From the NCBI RefSeq assembly GCF_021021435.1, contig NZ_JAINWI010000014.1, positions 1 to 64,000 on the forward strand: DNA of 64,000 bases, read 5' to 3'. Made by a program: the position numbers and the translations under genes. Below are positions 31,001 to 38,911 of this stretch, piece after piece; position 1 is the first letter of the stretch; each line of letters starts with the position of its first letter. The DNA comes from Seohaeicola saemankumensis. Its GTDB lineage: Bacteria; Pseudomonadota; Alphaproteobacteria; Rhodobacterales; Rhodobacteraceae. The notes under the pieces were generated by a model. The model saw only the letters and a program-made list of their open reading frames with translations, did no database searches and was not told the DNA's origin.

Positions 31001-31500
31001 TATCCGAATCCGACGGTCAATGGGCACCCTCGATCAATCTCAGCGTACCGGTCCTGATCCCCGAGAACTATGTGCCTGATCTGGATGTGCGTCTGGGATT
31101 GTATCGCCGCCTCAGCAACTTGCACAGCAAAGTTGAACTGGAGGGCTTCGCCGCCGAACTGATCGACCGTTTCGGCAATTTGCCGCGCGAGGTGAACACG
31201 CTGCTGTTGATCGTGCGGATCAAAGAGATGTGCAAACGCGCCGGTATTGCGCGTCTGGACGGTGGACCGAAGGGGGCCACCATCCAGTTCCACAACGACA
31301 AATTCGCCTCCCCGCAGGGTCTGGTCGAATTCATCGCCGCCCAAAACGGGCTGGCCAAGGTGCGCGACAACAAGATCGTGGTGCGGCGCGACTGGTCGAA
31401 TGAAAAGGACAAGATCCGCGGCGCCTATGCGATTGCGCGCGATCTGGCCGAGAAGGTGATTGACGAGAAGAAGCGCAAGAAGGCCAAGCAGGACGGCTGA
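28033..31500 (+). CDS. mfd: Transcription-repair coupling factor
   Basis: A 1155-aa SF2 translocase that removes stalled RNA polymerase and recruits UvrA. In order: UvrB-like N-terminal region, CarD-like RNA polymerase-binding domain (SPGDLVVHVDHGVGRYLGLE, about 476-495), helicase motifs with Walker A GDVGFGKTEV (about 624-633) and DEEQ (about 724-727), the RecG-like TRG region (LSQLYQIRGRVGRSKTRAYA), and the C-terminal D7 domain (VPDLDVRLGLYRRLS). The length is normal. Confidence 0.97.
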   Translation: MTTQKRITVGGAPEGFDARLILKEIAQRDAPVLHIARDDKRLAAMQAALRFFAPDMPVITFPGWDCLPYDRVSPNPDISATRMATLAGLAHGMPERFILLTTISAAMQRLPARAVLREAAFSARVGSRLDEAALRGFLVRMGFTQAPTVMEPGDYAIRGGIIDIFPPGEGGPVRLDLFGDVLDGARRFDPATQRTTEKLDLVELAPVSEVILDEAAITRFRQNYRIEFGAAGTDDPLYEAVSAGRKHAGIEHWLPFFHDRLETLFDYLPQATVTQDDQVTPTRISRWDSIADQYETRRLAMTQKGRMDSVYKPVPPALLYLDDAAWEQAAGARRVMQFNPLAQATGPGVIDAGGRIGRSFAPERQQENLSLFGALATHVKARMEKGPVLVASFSEGARERLDGLISDEGLIGSVHVADARGIGKHGLHLAVWPLEQGFEAEGLTVISEQDVLGDRLIRAPKKRRKAENFLTEAQSLSPGDLVVHVDHGVGRYLGLEVVTALGAAHECLTLEYAEGSKLYLPVENIELLSKYGHDEGLLDKLGGGAWQSKKARLKERIREMADRLIRVAAERALRTAPVLEPQHHAWEAFSARFPYTETDDQLRAIEDVLADLGSGNPMDRLICGDVGFGKTEVAMRAAFIAAMCGVQVAVIAPTTLLARQHFKSFAERFRGFPLEVRALSRFVSAKDAQTTRDGIARGTVDIVVGTHALLAKGVSFKNLGLLIIDEEQHFGVGHKERLKQLRTDIHVLTLTATPIPRTLQLSLSGVRDLSIIGTPPVDRLSIRTYVSEFDGVTIREALLREHYRGGQSFFVVPRISDLPEIEEFLRTQVPEVSYVVAHGQMAAGELDDRMNAFYDGKFDVLLATTIVESGLDIPTANTMVIHRADMFGLSQLYQIRGRVGRSKTRAYAFLTTKPRGKLTPAAEKRLRVLGSLDTLGAGFTLASQDLDIRGAGNLLGEEQSGQMRDVGYELYQQMLEDAIAKIKSGELEGLSESDGQWAPSINLSVPVLIPENYVPDLDVRLGLYRRLSNLHSKVELEGFAAELIDRFGNLPREVNTLLLIVRIKEMCKRAGIARLDGGPKGATIQFHNDKFASPQGLVEFIAAQNGLAKVRDNKIVVRRDWSNEKDKIRGAYAIARDLAEKVIDEKKRKKAKQDG

Positions 31501-31534
31501 CATGTTACATAAGACGCAGCGTGCAGACTACTGA

Positions 31535-32110
31535 TCAGACGTTGAAAAAAGCCCTGATACGCGGGTTTATCCAACCCCACAGGCTGGGCGCGCCATGGGC
31601 AATCTTGTCGCCCACACGGTTGACCAGCGTGTCATAGCCGACATTGTAGTCAGTCCAGCTTCCGCCGCCTGCGGCAAGATTCTGGTTCGGGGGCTGGAAC
31701 CGGTCCAAAGATTTGGCAAAGCGCGCGTCGGGCGACTGGTTCGCCTCGAACTCGTCCCACAAGGCGCGAAGGGTTGCGCCCTGATCGGCTGGCAGCAGGC
31801 CAAAAATCCGCGTGGCGGCCGCAAGTTCTGCGTCGCGCAAGGCTGCTGCATCGTGATTGCCATAGATCGGCGCGTCACCGGCATCAATCTCGACCAGATC
31901 ATGGATCAGCAACATCCTGATGACGCGGTTTATATCCACACCCGCGGGGGCTTGATCCGCCAGAACCAGCGCATAGAGCGCGATATGCCAGCTGTGTTCC
32001 GCCGAATTCTCGGGCCGTGATCCGTCGCAAAGCGGCGTCGCACGATTTACCGATTTAAGGCGGCAGGCCTCGGTCAGAAAGGCCATCTGCGCGTCAAGAC
32101 GCGGGGTCAT
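31535..32110 (-). CDS. HD-domain hydrolase (YfbR-like)
   Basis: A 191-aa HD-superfamily phosphohydrolase. The metal ligands are His39 in ENSAEHSWH and His70-Asp71 in LLIHDLVEIDAGD, with a later Asp in LDRFQPP. Members of this group act as deoxynucleoside 5'-monophosphatases. It is the last gene of a three-gene minus-strand unit and overlaps the preceding 80-aa gene by 4 bases. Confidence 0.85.
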   Translation of the reverse strand: MTPRLDAQMAFLTEACRLKSVNRATPLCDGSRPENSAEHSWHIALYALVLADQAPAGVDINRVIRMLLIHDLVEIDAGDAPIYGNHDAAALRDAELAAATRIFGLLPADQGATLRALWDEFEANQSPDARFAKSLDRFQPPNQNLAAGGGSWTDYNVGYDTLVNRVGDKIAHGAPSLWGWINPRIRAFFNV

Positions 32111-32349
32111 TCCGGAGTTGCGGGTTTGCGCGCCGCCAGTGCCTTTTGCAACCGTGCCTGCAACAGCTTGCGCGCCCGCGCCTCGGCGGTGCGGACGCGG
32201 ATCGACGTCATGAACGCGTCCTGCGTCACCGAAGACGAGGTGCCAAGCGTCTTGGCAATCTCTTCGATCAGCGTGTCATCGCCCAACTTCTCAACCGCGT
32301 CAAGAACATCGCGCGCCAGAGCATCGGCAAGATCCTCGGTGATGCTCAT
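32107..32349 (-). CDS. Small hypothetical protein, 80 aa
   Basis: An all-helical 80-aa protein: acidic N-terminal half (MSITEDLADALARDVLDAVE) and a basic C-terminal half (ARARKLLQARLQKALAARKP). No family is recognised with certainty; the composition is typical of small conserved Rhodobacterales proteins. It lies between an alpha/beta hydrolase (4-base gap) and the HD gene (4-base overlap), which strongly supports translation. Confidence 0.75.
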   Translation of the reverse strand: MSITEDLADALARDVLDAVEKLGDDTLIEEIAKTLGTSSSVTQDAFMTSIRVRTAEARARKLLQARLQKALAARKPATPE

Positions 32350-32353
32350 AGGC

Positions 32354-33010
32354 TCACCGCGAGCTTTCCGTCAGGCGACGTTTCACATAGTCGGAGACCG
32401 ACCCGATCATGTGATCCATCTGCCCCGGACCATCAAAGAAATGGCCCGCGCCTTCGATCTGCTCATGCGTGATCGTGATGCCGCGCTGCTCGTGCAATTT
32501 GCTGACCAGACTTGTTGTATCGGCAGGCGGCGCGACGCGGTCGGCCGTGCCATTGATCACCAGACCGGAGGCGGGGCAGGGTGCAAGGAAGGAGAAGTCA
32601 TACATATTGGCGGGTGGGGCGACCGAGATGAAGCCGGTAATTTCAGGACGGCGCATCAGAAGCTGCATGCCGATCCACGCGCCGAACGAGAAACCAGCCA
32701 CCCAGCAATGTTTGGAGTTGTTATTCATCGACTGCAGGTAATCGAGCGCCGAAGCGGCATCCGACAATTCGCCAATGCCCTGATCATACTCGCCCTGACT
32801 ACGCCCGACGCCGCGGAAATTGAACCGCAGCACTGTAAAGCCCATATTGTAGAAGGCATAATGCAGGTTGTAGACGACCTTGTTGTTCATCGTGCCGCCA
32901 AACTGCGGATGCGGATGCAAGACGATGGCAATGGGGGCGTCACGTTCCTTTTGCGGGTGATACCGGCCTTCGATCCGACCTTCAGGGCCGGGAAAAATAA
33001 CCTCGGGCAT
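32354..33010 (-). CDS. Alpha/beta hydrolase
   Basis: A 218-aa alpha/beta hydrolase of the small group with no lid domain. The catalytic triad is visible: Ser108 in GFSFGA, Asp157 in NGTADRVAP and His190 in GAGHFF. The oxyanion segment is LHPHPQFGGTMNNKVV. Substrate unknown. The ATG at 33010 has AGGAG upstream; an earlier in-frame start at 33043 is less likely. It is the first gene of a three-gene unit and diverges from iscR. Confidence 0.88.
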   Translation of the reverse strand: MPEVIFPGPEGRIEGRYHPQKERDAPIAIVLHPHPQFGGTMNNKVVYNLHYAFYNMGFTVLRFNFRGVGRSQGEYDQGIGELSDAASALDYLQSMNNNSKHCWVAGFSFGAWIGMQLLMRRPEITGFISVAPPANMYDFSFLAPCPASGLVINGTADRVAPPADTTSLVSKLHEQRGITITHEQIEGAGHFFDGPGQMDHMIGSVSDYVKRRLTESSR

Positions 33011-33049
33011 AGTGGGTACTTGTCTCCTGCATGGGTGCGGCAATTAATC

Positions 33050-33078
33050 TTGACGAATTTGCTCAAGCACCTTAGAAC
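33050..33078 (+). promoter_or_regulatory. Candidate promoter of the iscR-suf operon
   Basis: TTGACG (33050-33055) and TAGAAC (33073-33078) are separated by 17 bases, about 90 bases before the iscR ATG. The -10 element lies inside the Irr-type inverted repeat at 33072-33086. Confidence 0.5.
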
Positions 33079-33086
33079 GTTTCTAA
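33072..33086. promoter_or_regulatory. Irr-type iron control element (ICE box)
   Basis: TTAGAACGTTTCTAA is a perfect 6-bp inverted repeat with a 3-base spacer (TTAGAA-N3-TTCTAA), which is the core described for sites of the heme-responsive regulator Irr in alphaproteobacteria. Its overlap with the -10 element predicts repression of the iron-sulfur assembly operon when Irr is stable, that is under iron limitation. The site is seen; the binding protein is inferred. Confidence 0.65.
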
Positions 33087-33167
33087 ATCCGACGGCGGTT
33101 CCGCAGCGGGTGCAAGCGAGATAAGCCCTGCACCCCGTCACGTCAATGTGTTCACGAAGGCAAGCCA

Positions 33168-33635
33168 ATGAAACTTAGCACAAAGGGCCGCTATGCGATG
33201 GTTGCACTTGCGGATATCGCGCTGCAACCACAGGGGGCTTTGGTCACTTTGGGGGAAATCTCGAAACGGCAGAACGTGTCCTTGCCCTATCTGGAGCAGT
33301 TGTTCGTCAAACTGCGCCGTGCGGGTCTGGTGGATTCCGTGCGCGGTCCGGGGGGCGGCTACAGGCTGTCGCGACCTGCCAGCGAAATCAGGGTAGTCGA
33401 AGTTCTGGGTGCGGTGGATGAAACCGTGGACGCGATGCATCGCGGCGAGGGGGCCAGCGGTGCCGTGTCCGGCAGTCGCGCCCAATCGGTGACAAACCGT
33501 CTGTGGGAAGGGCTGAGCGCCCATGTCTATGTCTATTTGCACCAGACAAGGCTATCGGATGTGGTCCGAAACGATCTGGCCCCCTGTCCAGCGGTTCCGT
33601 CGCTGTTCTCGATGCCCGTCGTGGATGAGGCATAG
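33168..33635 (+). CDS. iscR: Rrf2-family regulator, IscR type without the Cys cluster ligands
   Basis: A 155-aa winged-helix regulator. The DNA-binding part is standard: MKLSTKGRYAMVALADIA, VSLPYLEQLF, VRGPGGGYRLSR. In E. coli IscR three cysteines between residues 92 and 104 hold the 2Fe-2S cluster; here that stretch reads HRGEGASGAVSGSRAQ and has none. The only cysteine is Cys140 near the C terminus. Cysteine-poor IscR that still binds a cluster is known from Rhodobacter sphaeroides. First gene of the SUF operon, so it is probably its autoregulator. Confidence 0.9.
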   Translation: MKLSTKGRYAMVALADIALQPQGALVTLGEISKRQNVSLPYLEQLFVKLRRAGLVDSVRGPGGGYRLSRPASEIRVVEVLGAVDETVDAMHRGEGASGAVSGSRAQSVTNRLWEGLSAHVYVYLHQTRLSDVVRNDLAPCPAVPSLFSMPVVDEA

Positions 33636-33674
33636 GGCGGAGTTGAGTATTTCTGGCAAGATGAAAGGCTGACC

Positions 33675-34715
33675 GTGCGCGCCTATCTGGATCATAATGC
33701 GACAACACCGCTGCGCCCCGAGGCGCGGGAGGCGATGCTGCGCGCGATGGATCTGGTTGGCAATCCGTCTTCGGTGCATGCCGAGGGACGAATGGCAAAA
33801 TCTGTGGTCGAGGCGGCACGGGCGCAGGTCGCGGCGGCTTTGGGTGCGGAAGGCGCGGATGTGATCTTTACCTCCGGTGCGACCGAGGCGGCGGCGCTGG
33901 CTCTGGCAGGGCGTGACCTGCACGGCGCGGAGATCGAGCACGAGGCGGTGGCTGCCTGGGCAGATACCGGTCTTGCGGTTGACCGCAACGGTCTGGTGAC
34001 GGTCGATGATCCGGCGCGAAGCACCTTGCAACTGGCCAATTCCGAAACCGGCGTGATCCAGTCATTGCCCGAAGGGTTGGCTGTGTCCGACATGACGCAG
34101 GGCTTTGGCAAGCTGCCGCTCGCGTTCAACTGGTCGGGCTGCACGATGGCGCTGGTCTCGGCGCATAAGCTGGGCGGTCCCAAAGGGATCGGCGCGCTGG
34201 TCGTGAAGCGCGGCACCGATCTGGCGGCGCAACTGCGCGGCGGCGGGCAAGAGCAGGGCAGACGGGCAGGGACCGAGAATATTATCGGCATCGCGGGTTT
34301 CGGCGCGGCTGCTGAAGCCGCCGCACTGGAATTGGCGCAGGGCGCTTGGCACCGGGTTGCGGAACTTAGAAATATTCTAGAAAAGACCATTGAGGCTGCG
34401 GCCCCCGATACTATTTTCCCAGGAAGGGATGTGCCGCGCCTGCCGAACACAAGCTGTATCGCCACCCCGGGCTGGAAGGGCGAGACACAGGTCATGCAGA
34501 TGGACTTGGCGGGTTTCGCTATTTCGGCGGGTTCGGCCTGTTCCAGCGGCAAGGTGCGCGCCAGCCGCGTGCTGCGGGCGATGGGATATGATGACGATGT
34601 GGCCAGCGGCGCGATCCGTGTATCGCTTGGGGTCCAGACGACAGAAGATGACGTGCTGCGCTTTGCCGATATATGGCTGGACAAGCGCCGCAAATACGCC
34701 GCACGCGCGGCATGA
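33675..34715 (+). CDS. Cysteine desulfurase (NifS/IscS-like, class I)
   Basis: A 346-aa PLP enzyme that removes sulfur from cysteine. Lys165 in VSAHKLGGPKGIG binds PLP and Cys289 in SAGSACSSGKVRAS is the persulfide-carrying residue. It is about 50 residues shorter than E. coli IscS. The start is GTG. It lies between iscR and sufB, while a second desulfurase, sufS, ends the operon; having both is usual in Rhodobacterales. An Irr-box-like inverted repeat lies inside the gene at 34366-34380. Confidence 0.92.
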   Translation: MRAYLDHNATTPLRPEAREAMLRAMDLVGNPSSVHAEGRMAKSVVEAARAQVAAALGAEGADVIFTSGATEAAALALAGRDLHGAEIEHEAVAAWADTGLAVDRNGLVTVDDPARSTLQLANSETGVIQSLPEGLAVSDMTQGFGKLPLAFNWSGCTMALVSAHKLGGPKGIGALVVKRGTDLAAQLRGGGQEQGRRAGTENIIGIAGFGAAAEAAALELAQGAWHRVAELRNILEKTIEAAAPDTIFPGRDVPRLPNTSCIATPGWKGETQVMQMDLAGFAISAGSACSSGKVRASRVLRAMGYDDDVASGAIRVSLGVQTTEDDVLRFADIWLDKRRKYAARAA

Positions 34716-34745
34716 TGAGCAAGACGCGAACAGGAGTAAACGGGC

Positions 34746-36266
34746 ATGACCACAGTTAAAGAAGAGATCCGCGAAGGCGTCGACCGCGAAACGGTCGAGG
34801 CTGTGCGCGAGGTGGGCAGCACCTACAAGCATGGCTGGAACACCGATATCGAGATGGAGTTCGCCCCCAAAGGTGTGAACCCCGATATCGTACGCCTGAT
34901 CAGCGCCAAGAACGAGGAACCCGAATGGATGACCGAATGGCGTCTGTCGGCCTTTCAGCGCTGGGAACAGATGGACGAGCCGACATGGGCAATGGTCAGC
35001 TATCCCGAGATCGACTTTCAGGATCTCTACTACTATGCGCGCCCCAAAAGCATGATCGAAAAGCCCAAATCGCTGGACGAGGTCGATCCCAAGCTGCTGG
35101 CCACTTATGAAAAGCTGGGGATTCCGCTGAAAGAGCAGATGATCCTTGCCGGTGTCGAAGGGGCCGAGGATTACGTGGCCGAAGGCCGCAAGGTCGCGGT
35201 CGACGCTGTGTTCGACTCTGTCTCGCTGGGCACGACCTTCCAGAAGGATCTGGAAAAGGCGGGCGTGATTTTCTGCTCGATCTCCGAGGCAATCAGGAAC
35301 CATCCCGAACTGGTCAAGAAATATCTGGGCACGGTTGTGCCGCCTTCGGACAATTTCTATGCCACGCTGAACTCGGCTGTCTTCTCGGATGGCTCCTTTG
35401 TGTATGTGCCGCCTGGCGTGCGCTGCCCGATGGAACTGTCGACCTATTTCCGTATCAATGCCGAGAATACAGGCCAGTTTGAACGCACGCTGATCATTGC
35501 CGACAAGGGCAGCTATGTGTCCTATCTGGAAGGCTGCACCGCGCCCAAGCGCGATACGGCGCAGCTACATGCGGCCGTGGTCGAGATCATCATCGAGGAA
35601 GACGCGGAAGTGAAATATTCCACCGTCCAGAACTGGTATCCGGGCGACGAGGACGGCAAGGGCGGGATCTACAACTTTGTCACCAAGCGCGCCGATTGCC
35701 GTGGCGATCGCGCCAAGGTGATGTGGACCCAGGTGGAAACCGGCTCGGCTGTGACATGGAAATACCCCTCCTGCATCCTGCGGGGTGATGACAGCCAGGG
35801 CGAGTTCTATTCCATCGCCATTGCCAACAACATGCAGCAGGCCGACACCGGCACCAAGATGGTGCATCTGGGCAAGAATACCAAGTCGCGCATTGTCTCG
35901 AAGGGGATCAGCGCAGGTCGCGCGCAAAACACCTATCGCGGGTTGGTGTCGATGCACCCGAAGGCACAGAACGGACGCAACTATACCCAGTGCGACAGCT
36001 TGCTGATCGGCGACAAATGCGGCGCGCATACCGTGCCGTACATCGAGGTGCGCAACAACACCGCACGGGTGGAACACGAGGCGACGACATCCAAGGTAGA
36101 TGACGATCAACTGTTCTATTGCCGATCGCGCGGTATGGACGAGGAAGAAGCGGTGGCGCTGGTCGTCAACGGGTTCTGCCGCGAGGTGTTGCAGGCCCTG
36201 CCGATGGAATTCGCTATGGAAGCGCAGCAACTGGTTGCCATCTCTCTGGAAGGCAGCGTCGGCTGA
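34746..36266 (+). CDS. sufB: Fe-S cluster assembly scaffold SufB
   Basis: A 506-aa beta-helical scaffold subunit of the SufBC2D complex, on which new Fe-S clusters are built. Recognisable segments are [32 protein letters not shown], the [15 protein letters not shown] stretch and the C-terminal [27 protein letters not shown] precedes the ATG. Three unrelated genes separate it from sufC. Confidence 0.97.
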   Translation: MTTVKEEIREGVDRETVEAVREVGSTYKHGWNTDIEMEFAPKGVNPDIVRLISAKNEEPEWMTEWRLSAFQRWEQMDEPTWAMVSYPEIDFQDLYYYARPKSMIEKPKSLDEVDPKLLATYEKLGIPLKEQMILAGVEGAEDYVAEGRKVAVDAVFDSVSLGTTFQKDLEKAGVIFCSISEAIRNHPELVKKYLGTVVPPSDNFYATLNSAVFSDGSFVYVPPGVRCPMELSTYFRINAENTGQFERTLIIADKGSYVSYLEGCTAPKRDTAQLHAAVVEIIIEEDAEVKYSTVQNWYPGDEDGKGGIYNFVTKRADCRGDRAKVMWTQVETGSAVTWKYPSCILRGDDSQGEFYSIAIANNMQQADTGTKMVHLGKNTKSRIVSKGISAGRAQNTYRGLVSMHPKAQNGRNYTQCDSLLIGDKCGAHTVPYIEVRNNTARVEHEATTSKVDDDQLFYCRSRGMDEEEAVALVVNGFCREVLQALPMEFAMEAQQLVAISLEGSVG

Positions 36267-36302
36267 GGCCGGGGGCTGCGGCCCTGCGTGTGGGACAAGG
36301 CT

Positions 36303-37169
36303 ATGACTGTGGCGGGAAAATCCCTGATCGCTATGCTGAGGGGGCGGCTGGATCTGGCAGCACCTCTGGCTGTTGTCGATGTGGGCGCAAACCCTTTGGG
36401 CAAGCCGGTCTATAAGCCGCTGGTCAAGGCCGGTCTGGCGCAGGTGTGGGGATTCGAGCCGAATGCCGAAGCCTTTGCCAGACTGGAACCGTCCGAACAT
36501 GCGACATGGCTGCCGCTTGCGGTAGGGGCAGGTGGAGAGGCCACATTGCATGCCTATCCTGCCTCCGAAATGTCGTCGCTCTACCCGCTGAGCGACAGCG
36601 CAATCGGCTATCTGGGTCATTTCCGCCGCCATCTGGGGCAAGAGGAAAAGATCCCCATTACGACGCATCGTCTGGATGATATCCCCGCGATCATGCGGAT
36701 CGACCTGCTGAAAGTGGATGCACAGGGGGCCGAACGTGATGTGATCGAGGGCGCACACAGCAAGCTGGCCCAGGCTGTCATGGTGATCGCCGAGATGCGG
36801 TTCTACCGCCTATATGATGGCGAGCCGATGTTGCACGCGGTGGACCAGTCCTTGCGCGAAAAGGGCTTTGTGCTGCACCGCTTCCTGCATCAGAAATCGC
36901 GCATGCTGAACCACAGCCAGAAGGCGCGGGTCAATACCCGCGCACTGTCCAGCCAGTTGATCGACGGTGATGCCGTCTATATCCGCACCTTCGAGGATCG
37001 CAGCCTCTGGAGCGATACACAGTTGCGTGCACTGGTGATGCTGTCGGCCTGTATCGGCAGCCATGATCTGGCCCTGTTGGGGTTGGATACGCTGGTGTCG
37101 CGCGGGCTGGTCCGCAAGAACCTGCCCGCGGCCTATGTCGATCATCTGCCGCAAGAGCTGCGCGCATGA
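36303..37169 (+). CDS. FkbM-family methyltransferase
   Basis: A 288-aa SAM-dependent methyltransferase. The SAM-binding motif is AVVDVGANPLG (23-33) with the acidic second motif VWGFEPNAEAF; the FkbM signature is IDLLKVDAQGAERDVIEGA. Members methylate hydroxyl groups of sugars and polyketides. I use the ATG at 36303, preceded by GACAAGG, not the GTG at 36288. It overlaps the next gene by 4 bases and sits between sufB and sufC. Confidence 0.83.
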   Translation: MTVAGKSLIAMLRGRLDLAAPLAVVDVGANPLGKPVYKPLVKAGLAQVWGFEPNAEAFARLEPSEHATWLPLAVGAGGEATLHAYPASEMSSLYPLSDSAIGYLGHFRRHLGQEEKIPITTHRLDDIPAIMRIDLLKVDAQGAERDVIEGAHSKLAQAVMVIAEMRFYRLYDGEPMLHAVDQSLREKGFVLHRFLHQKSRMLNHSQKARVNTRALSSQLIDGDAVYIRTFEDRSLWSDTQLRALVMLSACIGSHDLALLGLDTLVSRGLVRKNLPAAYVDHLPQELRA

Positions 37170-37513
37170 CTTTGGCGCATATCAGCCCGATCCTGATGCT
37201 GGCGGTGTCGAATGTCTTTATGACCTTCGCATGGTACGGGCATTTGAAATTCCCGGCTGCGCCGCTATTCGCGGTCATCGTGATCAGCTGGGGGATCGCG
37301 TTCTTTGAATACTCGCTGGCGGTGCCTGCCAACCGGATCGGACATCAGGTCTATAGCGCCGCGCAACTCAAGACCATTCAGGAAGTGATGACCCTCATCG
37401 TCTTTGTGGGCTTTTCGGTCTTCTGGCTGAAAGAAACGATCACCTGGACGACGGCGGCGGGATTTGCCTTCATAGCGCTCGGGGCGGCGTTGGTGTTTCG
37501 GGGGGCGGCATGA
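37166..37513 (+). CDS. DUF486 / DMT-type small membrane protein
   Basis: A 115-aa protein with four hydrophobic segments, matching the DUF486 group of small drug/metabolite-transporter-like proteins (TFAWYGHLKFP, FFEYSLAVPANRIG, LKTIQEVMTL). Its substrate, if any, is unknown. It overlaps both neighbours by 4 bases (ATGA), so the three inserted genes form one translational chain. Confidence 0.85.
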   Translation: MTLAHISPILMLAVSNVFMTFAWYGHLKFPAAPLFAVIVISWGIAFFEYSLAVPANRIGHQVYSAAQLKTIQEVMTLIVFVGFSVFWLKETITWTTAAGFAFIALGAALVFRGAA

Positions 37514-38103
37514 AACAGGACGAGATCACCCGCCCCGAACTGACCATGCCCAAGGCCGAGGGGGTCTTGCTGCGCGACATCTATGCCGCCGCTGATACGA
37601 TCCTTGAATACGGATCGGGCGGATCAACCGTGATGGCCGCTGAAATGGGCAAGCGTGTCACATCAGTGGAAAGCGACAAAGCATGGGCACAGATGATGCG
37701 CGCATGGTTCGCCGCAAATCCGCCTGCGGGTCAGGTAGACATCGTCTGGTCCGATATCGGGCCAACCAAAGAATGGGGCCATCCCGTGGACGACAGTGCG
37801 TGGAAGCGGTTTGCCCGCTATCCTTTGGAAGTCTGGGATCTGCCGGATTTCGCGCATCCCGATGTGATTCTTGTGGATGGTCGGTTTCGCGCGGGTTGCG
37901 CGCTGGCATCCGTCTTTCGGATCACACAGCCCGTGACTCTGTGCTTCGATGACTATACCAACCGTCCGCGACACCACGAGGTCGAGGAATTTCTGGGCGC
38001 ACCCGCAAAGATAGTGGGCCGGATGGCCTACTTTGCCCTTCGCCCCATGCCCGTGCCAGCCGAGCGGCTGTTGCGGGTGATACAGCTGATGACACGACCC
38101 TGA
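37510..38103 (+). CDS. Class I SAM methyltransferase-like protein
   Basis: A 197-aa protein with a degenerate methyltransferase fold: ILEYGSGGSTVMAAEMGKRV is a glycine-rich SAM loop, followed by TSVESDKAW as the acidic second strand and HPDVILVDGRFRAGC. No substrate can be named. It overlaps the DUF486 gene by 4 bases and ends 46 bases before sufC. Confidence 0.7.
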   Translation: MKQDEITRPELTMPKAEGVLLRDIYAAADTILEYGSGGSTVMAAEMGKRVTSVESDKAWAQMMRAWFAANPPAGQVDIVWSDIGPTKEWGHPVDDSAWKRFARYPLEVWDLPDFAHPDVILVDGRFRAGCALASVFRITQPVTLCFDDYTNRPRHHEVEEFLGAPAKIVGRMAYFALRPMPVPAERLLRVIQLMTRP

Positions 38104-38149
38104 CAGCCCCGGTGGCCGGGTCGGAAATGAAATACGGAAAGGACACGAT

Positions 38150-38911
38150 ATGTTGAAGATCAATAACCTGCACGTCAAACTTGAAGCAGAGGACAAAGCC
38201 ATTCTCAAAGGTGTCGATCTGACGATCGAACCGGGCACTGTGCATGCGATCATGGGTCCGAACGGATCGGGCAAATCGACGCTGTCCTATGTCCTGTCCG
38301 GTCGTGACGGCTATGTCGTGACCGATGGCACCGCCACACTGGAAGAAAGCGATATCCTTGACATGGAGCCTGAGGAACGCGCGGCAGCGGGCCTTTTTCT
38401 GGCGTTCCAGTATCCGGTCGAAATCCCCGGTGTCGGCAACATGACTTTTCTGCGCACCGCCGTGAACTCCCAGCGCAAGGCGCGCGGGCAGGATGAGATG
38501 AGTGCTGCTGACTTCCTCAAGGTGATCCGCGAGAAGGCCAAGACCTTGCAGATCGACGCCGATATGCTCAAGCGTCCAGTGAATGTGGGCTTCTCGGGCG
38601 GCGAGAAGAAGCGCAATGAGATCCTGCAAATGGCCATGCTGGAGCCCAAGATGTGCATTCTGGACGAGACAGATTCCGGTCTGGATGTGGATGCGATGAA
38701 ACTGGTGTCGGACGGGGTTAACGCGCTGCGCGATGCGGGTCGCTCTTTCCTTGTTATCACGCATTATCAGCGACTTCTGGATCATATTAAACCTGACGTC
38801 GTGCATATCATGGCCGATGGCCGGATCATCAAGTCGGGCGGCCCCGAACTGGCGCTGGACGTGGAACAGAACGGTTATGCTGATCTGCTGGCGGAAGCGG
38901 AGGCGCAGTAA
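38150..38911 (+). CDS. sufC: Fe-S assembly ATPase SufC
   Basis: A 253-aa ABC ATPase that drives the SufBC2D scaffold. Walker A is MGPNGSGKSTLSY, the signature motif is FSGGEKKRNEILQ and Walker B is CILDETDSGLDVD, all typical of SufC. The last base of its stop codon is the first of the sufD ATG (TAATG). Confidence 0.98.
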   Translation: MLKINNLHVKLEAEDKAILKGVDLTIEPGTVHAIMGPNGSGKSTLSYVLSGRDGYVVTDGTATLEESDILDMEPEERAAAGLFLAFQYPVEIPGVGNMTFLRTAVNSQRKARGQDEMSAADFLKVIREKAKTLQIDADMLKRPVNVGFSGGEKKRNEILQMAMLEPKMCILDETDSGLDVDAMKLVSDGVNALRDAGRSFLVITHYQRLLDHIKPDVVHIMADGRIIKSGGPELALDVEQNGYADLLAEAEAQ

